From contig CAVZAE010000013.1 in the NCBI GenBank assembly GCA_963773195.1, forward strand, positions 76,977-140,976: a stretch of DNA of 64,000 nucleotides, read 5' to 3'. The translations under genes and the position numbers were made by a program. Under the pieces are notes generated by a model. The model did not search any database, had not been told where the DNA came from, and saw nothing but the letters and a program-made list of their open reading frames with translations. Positions within the stretch are counted from its first letter, which is position 1, and each line of letters begins with the position of its first letter. Shown here piece after piece: positions 26,579 through 35,253 of the stretch. The DNA comes from CAIWHR01 sp963773195. GTDB taxonomy: Bacteria > Pseudomonadota > Gammaproteobacteria > Burkholderiales > Casimicrobiaceae.

Positions 26579-27178
26579 GTGCTCGCCGCGTTCCTCATCG
26601 TCATCGCCGCGTACCTGATCGGCTCCGTGTCGTTCGCGGTCGTCGTCAGCAAGGCTTACGGCCTCCCCGATCCGCGCGCGTACGGCTCCGGCAATCCCGG
26701 CGCGACCAACGTCCTCCGCAGCGGCAACAAGGCGGCGGCGGCGCTGACACTCGCGGGCGACGGCGCCAAGGGCTGGCTCGCGGTCGTTCTTGCGCAATAC
26801 GCAGCGCCCGCATTCGGCGCTGCCGACGGCACCGTGCCTGCGGCCGCACTCGCCGTTTTCTTGGGGCATCTCTTTCCGGTGTTCCACCGCTTCGCCGGCG
26901 GCAAGGGCGTCGCGACCGCGGCGGGCGTGATGCTGGCGCTGTCGTGGCCGGTTACGCTCACGCTGGGTGTCGTCTGGCTGGTCATGGCGTTCGGCTTCAA
27001 GATCAGCTCGCTCGCCGCGCTGACAGTCGCGCTTCTCGCGCCGATCGGCGCGTTCTACGTATTCGGCAACACGCCGACCGCGTGGATCTGGGTACCGATC
27101 GCTGCGCTCCTGTTCTGGAGACATCGCGGCAACATCCGGAAGCTCATCTCCGGCGGCGAGAGCACAATCGGGCGCTGA
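26579..27178 (+). CDS. plsY: Acyl-phosphate glycerol-3-phosphate acyltransferase
   Basis: Inner-membrane enzyme of 199 residues that makes lysophosphatidate from acyl phosphate and glycerol-3-phosphate. It starts at GTG 26579. The three catalytic motifs are present: SGNPGATN (motif 1), the VFLGHLFPVFHRFAGGKGVAT block (motif 2), and FWRHRGNIRKLISG near the C-terminus (motif 3). About five hydrophobic segments. A TACAAT -10-like hexamer is at 26538-26543. Head-to-head with folB, head-to-tail opposite tsaD. Confidence 0.95.
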   Translation: MLAAFLIVIAAYLIGSVSFAVVVSKAYGLPDPRAYGSGNPGATNVLRSGNKAAAALTLAGDGAKGWLAVVLAQYAAPAFGAADGTVPAAALAVFLGHLFPVFHRFAGGKGVATAAGVMLALSWPVTLTLGVVWLVMAFGFKISSLAALTVALLAPIGAFYVFGNTPTAWIWVPIAALLFWRHRGNIRKLISGGESTIGR

Positions 27179-27202
27179 CGCTGCCGATCGCTTGTCGCGG
27201 AG

Positions 27203-28261
27203 TTACTCAACCGCGGCTACAAGTACCGGCATGGCCGAGCTTTCAGCGAGCGACGCGAGCTCCCAACGCGGCTGCACGGAGAACGCGTAGTCGCCTGCGC
27301 GCGCCTGCGCGAGGCGCAGCGCGCCGACGAGCGCGATCATCGCGCCGTTGTCGGTGCAGAACGCGAGCTCCGGATAGAACACCTGGCCGCCTCGTCGCTC
27401 GACGGCCGCCGAAAGCCGCGCGCGAAGCTCGCGATTCGCGCCGACGCCTCCGGCGACGACGAGACGCTCGCGTCCCGCGACCCCGAGTGCGGCCAGCGAC
27501 TTCGCGACCAGCACGTCAACGACCGCATGCTGGAATTCGCGCGCGATGTCGGCTTTGCCCGCATCGTCGAGCGCACCGGCCGCTGCTTGGCGCCGCGCAA
27601 GCGTCAACACCGCGGTCTTGAGCCCGCTGAAGCTCATATCGAGATCGCCGCTGTCCAACATCGGCCGCGGCAGTGTCAGCGCGCCGTCGCGGCCCGCTTC
27701 CGCAAGACGCGCGAGCTCCGGGCCGCCCGGATACGGCAATCCGAGGAGCTTCGCCGTCTTGTCGAACGCTTCGCCGGCGGCATCGTCCTGCGTGTCGCCG
27801 AGGAGGTGGTAGCGCCCGACAGTTTCGACGTCGAAGAGCTGGCTGTGCCCGCCCGAGACGAGCAGCGCGACGAACGGAAACTGGGGCTTCGGATCAGCGA
27901 GCAGCGGCGAGAGCAAATGGCCTTCCAGGTGATGCACGCCCACGACGGGCGTCCCGAGCGCGAAGCCGAGCGCATTCGCGACCGCGGCACCGACGAGCAG
28001 CGCGCCGGCCAGCCCGGGACCTTGGGTATACGCGATGCCGTCGAGCTCGGCCAGCGTCGTGCCGGATTCGGCGAGCACGCGCTCGGCAAGCGGCACGACG
28101 CGCCGGATGTGATCGCGCGAAGCGAGCTCGGGCACGACCCCGCCATAGGCTACGTGCATTGCGACCTGAGAATGCAGCGCATGGGCGAGCAGCCCGCGCT
28201 CGGTGTCGTAAACCGCGAGGCCCGTCTCGTCGCAGGAGGTCTCGATCCCAAGGACGCGCAT
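27203..28261 (-). CDS. tsaD: tRNA N6-adenosine threonylcarbamoyltransferase
   Basis: Protein of 352 residues that, with TsaB and TsaE, attaches threonylcarbamoyl to A37 of ANN-decoding tRNAs. It starts MRVLGIETSCDETGLAVYD. Metal ligands appear in VGVHHLEGHLLSPLL (two His), with substrate motifs LLVSGGHSQLFDV, DAAGEAFDKTAKLLGLPYPGGP, VVAGGVGANRELR and the C-terminal CTDNGAMIA. Full length. Divergent from rpsU, as is usual in betaproteobacteria. Confidence 0.97.
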   Translation of the reverse strand: MRVLGIETSCDETGLAVYDTERGLLAHALHSQVAMHVAYGGVVPELASRDHIRRVVPLAERVLAESGTTLAELDGIAYTQGPGLAGALLVGAAVANALGFALGTPVVGVHHLEGHLLSPLLADPKPQFPFVALLVSGGHSQLFDVETVGRYHLLGDTQDDAAGEAFDKTAKLLGLPYPGGPELARLAEAGRDGALTLPRPMLDSGDLDMSFSGLKTAVLTLARRQAAAGALDDAGKADIAREFQHAVVDVLVAKSLAALGVAGRERLVVAGGVGANRELRARLSAAVERRGGQVFYPELAFCTDNGAMIALVGALRLAQARAGDYAFSVQPRWELASLAESSAMPVLVAAVE

Positions 28262-28304
28262 CAGCCGATTATAGAAGGAGAGACTCGCCCGGCTGGACCA
28301 GGGG

Positions 28305-28333
28305 TTGCACCTCGCGGCGCACGGCTTTATAAT
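28305..28333 (+). promoter_or_regulatory. Sigma-70 promoter for rpsU operon
   Basis: TTGCAC at 28305-28310 and a perfect TATAAT at 28328-28333, spaced by 17 bases, ending 42 bases before the rpsU ATG. This is the best promoter in the window and should drive rpsU-yqeY-dnaG-rpoD. Confidence 0.85.
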
Positions 28334-28375
28334 GCCAAGTTACCGTAAAGCCCGGAAAACCAAGGATTTCGCTTC

Positions 28376-28588
28376 ATGCCTAGCGTTCGCGTCCGCGACA
28401 ACGAGCCCTTCGAGGTGGCGCTCCGCCGCTTCAAGCGCACCATCGAGAAGACGGGGCTCCTGACCGAGCTCCGCGCTCGCGAGTTCTACGAGAAGCCGAC
28501 CGCCGAGCGCAAGCGCAAGCTCGCCGCGGCGGTGAAGCGCCACTACAAGCGCCTCCGCAGCCAGCAGCTGCCGCCCAAGCTCTACTGA
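28376..28588 (+). CDS. rpsU: 30S ribosomal protein S21
   Basis: Basic 70-residue protein of the small subunit platform needed for efficient initiation. MPSVRVRDNEPFEVALRRFKR and the tail LRSQQLPPKLY are typical of betaproteobacterial S21. It is the first gene of the macromolecular-synthesis operon, 42 bases after a strong promoter and followed by a terminator-like hairpin (28616-28648) that probably limits read-through to the downstream genes. Confidence 0.98.
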   Translation: MPSVRVRDNEPFEVALRRFKRTIEKTGLLTELRAREFYEKPTAERKRKLAAAVKRHYKRLRSQQLPPKLY

Positions 28589-28615
28589 CCGCATTCACAC
28601 CGCATTCACGCAAGC

Positions 28616-28648
28616 GAGGGGCGAAGCGATTCGCCCCTCTTTGCTTTT
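28616..28648 (+). terminator. Intrinsic terminator/attenuator between rpsU and yqeY
   Basis: A perfect 10-bp stem GAGGGGCGAA / TTCGCCCCTC with the tetraloop GCGA, followed by TTTGCTTTT. It is placed directly after rpsU, so abundant S21 message can be made while less reaches yqeY, dnaG and rpoD. Same logic as the known attenuator in the E. coli operon. Confidence 0.85.
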
Positions 28649-28658
28649 GGAGACCGCA

Positions 28659-29105
28659 ATGACGCTCAAATCCCGTATCACCGAGGACATGAAGGTCGCG
28701 ATGCGCGCGCACGAGGCCGAGCGGCTTGGGACCATCCGGATGCTGCTCGCCGCCCTCAAGCAGCGCGAAGTGGACGAGCGGATCGAGGTGACCGACGCCG
28801 ATGTCCTCGCGGTCATCGAGAAGATGGTGAAGCAGCGCAAGGACTCGATCGCCCAGTTCGAGGCGGGCAAGCGCCCCGACCTTGCGGCGAAGGAGCGCGC
28901 CGAGATCGACGTGCTTCATGCCTATATGCCCGCTCAGGCATCCGACGCCGAGATCGATGCCGAGATCGCCGCCGCGCTGGCCGCGTCGGGAGCTTCGGGG
29001 ATGGCCGCGATGGGCAAGGTGATGGCGGTGCTCAAGCCGAAGCTCGCCGGCCGGGCCGACATGGGCGCGGTGTCCGCCCGAGTCAAAGCGAAGCTGAATG
29101 GCTAA
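28659..29105 (+). CDS. GatB/YqeY-domain protein
   Basis: Protein of 148 residues from ATG 28659 (MTLKSRITEDMKVAMRAHEAERLGTIRML). YqeY proteins resemble the C-terminal tRNA-binding domain of GatB; their role is not settled. Seen are VIEKMVKQRKDSIAQFEAGKR, the AEIDVLHAYMPAQ block, and the terminal GKVMAVLKPKLAGRADMGAVSARVKAKL. It lies between rpsU and dnaG, the usual place in this lineage. An in-frame ATG-less extension upstream overlaps the terminator and was discarded. Confidence 0.94.
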   Translation: MTLKSRITEDMKVAMRAHEAERLGTIRMLLAALKQREVDERIEVTDADVLAVIEKMVKQRKDSIAQFEAGKRPDLAAKERAEIDVLHAYMPAQASDAEIDAEIAAALAASGASGMAAMGKVMAVLKPKLAGRADMGAVSARVKAKLNG

Positions 29106-29194
29106 CCGGCGCTCCCGAGCGTGACCTACGGTCACCGCCGGGCGCCGCCTGTCTGGCGCGCTATTTGCGCCCTTTCGCTCGCCGGAGCGTTGCC

Positions 29195-29260
29195 TATAAT
29201 TGAGGCGTTCCCTGCCGTGTGAAACGTCCGGCCGGCCCGCCCGCGGGCCGGCCGCGGCGT
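29195..29260 (+). promoter_or_regulatory. Possible internal promoter and GC hairpin upstream of dnaG
   Basis: TATAAT at 29195-29200 has only a weak -35 near 29173 (TTTCGC). It is followed at 29230-29253 by an 11-bp perfect inverted repeat (GGCCGGCCCGC / GCGGGCCGGCC) without a T-run. Together they suggest a dnaG-proximal promoter with a structured leader; the role of the hairpin is unknown. Confidence 0.5.
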
Positions 29261-29291
29261 CCTGCCCCCTCGGGATAACAGCGTCAACTTG

Positions 29292-31097
29292 ATGATTCCA
29301 AACGATTTCATTCAGACGCTGCTCGCGCGGATCGACATCGTCGACGTTGTCGACCGCTCGGTCCCGCTCAAGAAAGCCGGCGCGAACTACGTCGCCTGCT
29401 GCCCGTTCCACAGCGAGAAAACGCCGTCCTTCACCGTAAGCCCCTCCAAGCAGTTCTATCACTGCTTCGGCTGCGGCGCCCACGGCACCGCCGTCGGCTT
29501 CCTGATGGAGCACGGCGGCAAGTCGTTCCCCGAGGCGATCGAGGAGCTCGCCCGTGATGCCGGGCTCGTCGTCCCGCAGGTCGAGGGCCGGCCGGGGGAG
29601 GTCGAGCGGCGCGAGCAGGCGCTGGATCTGGCGTCGCTTCTGCTTACGGCCGCGAAGTTCTATCGGGCCCAGCTCCGGGATTCTTCGACGGCGATCGACT
29701 ACCTCAAGGGCCGGGGGCTGACCGGTGAGATCGCCGCTCGATTCGGGATCGGCTACGCGCCGGACGCCTGGCAGCCGCTCGCCGGCGCCTTCGATCAGTA
29801 CGACCTGCGCGAACTCGAAACCGCAGGCCTCGTCATCGCCGGGGAGGCCGGCAAGCGCTACGACCGCTTCCGCGACCGGATCATGTTCCCCATCCACGAC
29901 AGCCGCGGACAGGTGATCGGATTCGGCGGCAGGGTATTGGGGGACGGGGAGCCTAAATACCTGAATTCGCCCGAAACTCCATTGTTTTCGAAGGGCCGCG
30001 AACTCTATGGCCTTTACCTCGCGCGGAACGCCATCCGCGCGGCGGAGCGGGTCGTCGTGGTCGAGGGGTACATGGATGTCGTCGCCCTCGCGCAGCATGG
30101 CGTCGAATACGCGGTGGCGACGCTCGGGACGGCGACCACCCCCGTGCACGCGCAAAAGCTCTTCCGGCTCGCCGAAACGGTCGTGTTCTGCTTCGACGGC
30201 GACGCGGCTGGGCGGCGCGCCGCGTGGCGCGCCCTCGAGAACACGCTGCCGGTGCTGGCCGATGGGCGGAACGCGCTGTTTCTGTTCCTGCCCGAGGGCG
30301 AGGACCCCGACGACTTCGTGCGGAAGCGCGGCAAGGCAGCGTTCGAGGCGCTGGTCGAGCAGGCGACGCCGCTCTCCGAATTCCTGATGGCCGAGCTCTC
30401 GGCGCGGCATCCGCCGGCTTCCGCCGAGGGCCGCGCAGCCCTCGTCCATGCGGCGCGACCCTATCTCGCGGAGCTCAATGCCCCGGTGCTCGCGGCACTC
30501 CTCCGCAAGCGGCTGGCCGAACTCACGGGACTGCCGGAGACCGAACTACGGGGGCTCCTGCGAAGCTCGGAGCCGTCGCGCCAGACAGCGGAGGCGATGG
30601 CAGAGCACCCGACGGGAGCCGTCCGGCGGCCAAGCCCGAAGGCGCGCCCGGCGCCTTCGCTGGTCCGCGAACTGATCCAGGGGTTGCTGCTCCAACCTGC
30701 GATGGGGCGGCGGGTTCCCGTGCCCGCGCCCGAAGACGGCACGCCGGAAGGCGCGGCGCTCGCGGCATTGGGGGTGTTCTGTGCGACAGGTGAGCACCCA
30801 CTGACGACGGCCGGCGTGATGCAGCACTTCGCGGGCTCGCCCCACGAGCGAATCCTGACCGATGCGCTGGTGGCCGCCGAGGATCACGGCATTTCCGGCG
30901 AGCAAGCCGCGGAACACCTGCGCGCCGGTGTAATCCGTTATTGGGAGCAGGCGAAGCGTGCGGGCCGGCCCGTGGCCGCCGCCCTGGATGGCGAAGCGCT
31001 GCCCGCCAGCGCCGAGGAGACCGAACGCCTTCGCCAACTAGAGTTCGTCCGCCGGGCGGCGACCGCCTCGCGATCCGGCAGTACCCGCAGTGGCTAA
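29292..31097 (+). CDS. dnaG: DNA primase
   Basis: Replication primase of 601 residues. ATG 29292 was preferred over the TTG just before it. The N-terminal CHC2 zinc finger reads CCPFHSEKTPSF...HCFGCGAHG (residues about 38-65). The RNA polymerase core contains FRDRIMFPIHD and GFGGRVLGDGEPKYLNSPETPLF. The TOPRIM motif is VVVEGYMDVVALAQ with CFDGDAAGRRAAWRAL. The C-terminal DnaB-interacting region is less conserved. Preceded by yqeY, followed by rpoD. Confidence 0.97.
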   Translation: MIPNDFIQTLLARIDIVDVVDRSVPLKKAGANYVACCPFHSEKTPSFTVSPSKQFYHCFGCGAHGTAVGFLMEHGGKSFPEAIEELARDAGLVVPQVEGRPGEVERREQALDLASLLLTAAKFYRAQLRDSSTAIDYLKGRGLTGEIAARFGIGYAPDAWQPLAGAFDQYDLRELETAGLVIAGEAGKRYDRFRDRIMFPIHDSRGQVIGFGGRVLGDGEPKYLNSPETPLFSKGRELYGLYLARNAIRAAERVVVVEGYMDVVALAQHGVEYAVATLGTATTPVHAQKLFRLAETVVFCFDGDAAGRRAAWRALENTLPVLADGRNALFLFLPEGEDPDDFVRKRGKAAFEALVEQATPLSEFLMAELSARHPPASAEGRAALVHAARPYLAELNAPVLAALLRKRLAELTGLPETELRGLLRSSEPSRQTAEAMAEHPTGAVRRPSPKARPAPSLVRELIQGLLLQPAMGRRVPVPAPEDGTPEGAALAALGVFCATGEHPLTTAGVMQHFAGSPHERILTDALVAAEDHGISGEQAAEHLRAGVIRYWEQAKRAGRPVAAALDGEALPASAEETERLRQLEFVRRAATASRSGSTRSG

Positions 31098-31166
31098 CGG
31101 CATGATAAAATTTGAGGTTTTCCCGTTCGTCCCCATGTCGGGGAGTGCGGTACCCGATCACTCAGG

Positions 31167-33479
<2,313 letters not shown>

Positions 33480-33712
33480 GCGAGGCGCGCGAGGCGTAGC
33501 CGAGCGAAGGCCCGAGGACGCCCGCGCGAGCAGGCGAAGCCAAGGAGCGAAGCTCGCGTCTGCGAGCGCGGGCGGCAGCCGACCCCGCGATGTAACGCGA
33601 AGAGTGCAACGGTTCGGAGGCTGCGCGTCGCCGCGAGCGAGGGCCCCCGAAGAATGGGCCTAGCGATTCACGATGTTAGTGCGGCGTGCGCCGAGTAGCG
33701 GTCTCCGTCGTG
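33480..33712. other. Intergenic region after rpoD with GCGAGCGAAGC-type repeat
   Basis: No gene seen. The first 80 bases (GCGAGGCGCGCGAGG, CCGAGCGAAGGCCCGAGG, GAAGCCAAGGAGCGAAGC) echo the motif at about 735-775 after the first Bug gene (GCGAGCGAAGCGAGCCAAGG). It looks like a dispersed intergenic sequence. Confidence 0.5.
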
Positions 33713-33713
33713 C

Positions 33714-33750
33714 AAAAGCAAACGCCCCGGCAACCCCGGGGCGTTTTGCT
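33714..33750 (+). terminator. Strong intrinsic terminator downstream of rpoD
   Basis: Stem AAACGCCCCGG / CCGGGGCGTTT with a five-base loop (CAACC), extended by flanking AGC and GCT and followed by TTTTGCT. It may serve rpoD and, being symmetric with A-rich on the other side, possibly the convergent minus-strand remnant as well. Confidence 0.85.
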
Positions 33751-33794
33751 AGTGGCGGCATGAACCAGGCCGTCTGCATTGCGTGCGACGATGC

Positions 33795-33983
33795 TCAGGG
33801 CCCCGGGTTAGGGTTGTCCGGCTTGGATGGTATGGCGCTCAAGTATTCGTAGATCGCGCGCAAGTCGTGGTCGGTCTTCTTGCCGATGACGGGCCATGGC
33901 ATCATGGTCGATGGCAGGGGGTGAGATCGAGCGTTGGCGAGCGCGCCCGCGACGCGGCGCGCCCGCGGCAAATCGCACCAGCG
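33795..33983 (-). pseudogene. Remnant: C-terminus of a cytochrome-like protein
   Basis: About 60 codons read STMMPWPVIGKKTDHDLRAIYEYLSAIPS and end at TGA 33795. The MPWPV..K.TD.DLRAIYEYL pattern is the usual C-terminal end of a class of c-type-cytochrome-like or multi-domain periplasmic proteins. No start, signal or heme motif precedes it: the upstream in-frame codon is the TGA of the next gene. It is a leftover 3' end, not an expressed protein. Confidence 0.65.
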
Positions 33984-34646
33984 TCAGTTCGTGGCGAAGC
34001 AATAGAGCAGGCCCGCGCCTCCCGTCGAGACAAGAGCGGGATCGCTGCAACCGCGCGTCGGGTGCGACGAATTCCATGACAGCATGGGCGGGCTCGTGTC
34101 GAGTCCCGTCCGATCCGAGTGACCGACGATCGCGCTGCCTTCGCCGCTCTTCGTCCAGTTGCCGCACGTCTTGTCTTCGCCCGCCGTGAATGCCGTTCCG
34201 TCGGGCTGGGATCCCGTCAGGATATCGTGCTTGTTCGGAGTGTCGCCACGGCCGTTGACGACCTCGCCCTTCTCGGTCAGCGCGGTCTGCTTGGTCAGGT
34301 TGTTCGTGCCGTGCAATTCCGCGTCGTCCTTGGCGATGACGACGCCCTTCGCGTTCTGCCACGGGCCCTTGCCGATGCGATCCCTCGCGTTGGTCGCGGG
34401 GGCCGAACCGGATGCCTGCGTGCTCAGGTAAGCCCGCCAGGTCTTTCCTCCCGCGCCTACGGCCGCGGCCAGGTCCTGGCAGTGCTTGTCGGCGCCGGCG
34501 AGGCCCCCGAAATCGGCGCCCTTGCCCGAGCCCACGCTCGTGACGAAGAACGACATGTTGGACGACTGCGCCAGCGCGGCGCCCACCGGCGCGAGCGCGA
34601 GCGTCGCGAGTGCGACAACGACGGTGCTGCGGGTACCTCCAGTCAT
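33984..34646 (-). CDS. Secreted protein of unknown function, lectin/endostatin-like fold suspected
   Basis: Protein of 220 residues. ATG 34646 was chosen because GGAGG lies about 7 bases ahead; longer starts exist. A signal peptide ends ALAQSSN. The mature part starts MSFFVTSVGSGKGADFGGLAGADKHCQDLA and continues TWRAYLSTQ, NARDRIGKGPW, GVVIAKDDAELHG, ALTEKGEVVNGRGDTPN, HDILTGS, TCGNWTKSGEGSAIVGHSD, SWNSSHPTRGCS and GLLYCFATN. It has four Cys, likely two disulfides. This type is found in many proteobacteria without known function; the fold guess is mine. Confidence 0.82.
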   Translation of the reverse strand: MTGGTRSTVVVALATLALAPVGAALAQSSNMSFFVTSVGSGKGADFGGLAGADKHCQDLAAAVGAGGKTWRAYLSTQASGSAPATNARDRIGKGPWQNAKGVVIAKDDAELHGTNNLTKQTALTEKGEVVNGRGDTPNKHDILTGSQPDGTAFTAGEDKTCGNWTKSGEGSAIVGHSDRTGLDTSPPMLSWNSSHPTRGCSDPALVSTGGAGLLYCFATN

Positions 34647-34756
34647 TTGCATTCCTCCAATCGAATGGATCCCCTGCGGTGTTGCCATCGAGGGCCGGCT
34701 CCCCTTCGAGTCCGGGGCCAGCCTCTCGCCGATCGTCGCGGCGGCGACGCCGCGCG

Positions 34757-35185
34757 CTACGCCTTCATGAACATGACCGGGACCTTGCTGCGCGCGAGCA
34801 CCTTGGTCGCGACGGAGCCTATCACGAGATTCGCAAGCGCCGTGTGCCCGTGCGTCCCCATCACGACCAGGTCAAAATGGCCTTCCGACGCCGTGCGCAC
34901 GATCTCGTCGGCCGGATCGCCGATGTGCCTCTCGATGGAAAAGCCCACGCCACGCGCATCGAGCAGCTTGACCGCGCCTGCGAGCGCGGCATCGCTCTCC
35001 TCGGCATAGTAGCGCGCAACCGTCTCATTGCCGACCCAGGTGGCGGCGGCCTTGTACGGAATCGGCGGCTGCGCGTGCAGGAGCGCAAGTTCGACCGTAT
35101 CGCGAAACCAGCGGAGGCGATCGGCAAGCGCCGCCACGGCAGCGAGCGACGGCGCGGAACCATCGACGGCGACGAGGATCTTCAT
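34757..35185 (-). CDS. Universal stress protein UspA family
   Basis: Cytoplasmic protein of 142 residues beginning MKILVAVDGSAPSLAAVAAL at 35185. The Usp fold shows the N-terminal VAVDGS strand-turn, the central HIGDPADEIVRTASEG stretch, and the ATP-binding signature DLVVMGTHGHTALANLVIGSVATKVLARSKVPVMFM (G-2x-G-9x-G-S/T), so it should bind ATP. It lies between the secreted protein and the synthetase/acetyltransferase gene, all on the minus strand. Confidence 0.94.
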   Translation of the reverse strand: MKILVAVDGSAPSLAAVAALADRLRWFRDTVELALLHAQPPIPYKAAATWVGNETVARYYAEESDAALAGAVKLLDARGVGFSIERHIGDPADEIVRTASEGHFDLVVMGTHGHTALANLVIGSVATKVLARSKVPVMFMKA

Positions 35186-35253
35186 ACGGTCCTTATCCCT
35201 CGGTCGGGTGTAGTGTAGCGCGGGGCCGGTGGCTCGGACAGGCGGTGCCGCGC

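Noticed and set aside
29230..29253. Intrinsic terminator before dnaG
   Set aside because: The hairpin is very strong but has no T-run; kept only as a structured leader element.
33600..33712. Possible tRNA after rpoD
   Set aside because: Related bacteria often have tRNA genes near here, but no cloverleaf or GTTCGA loop was found.
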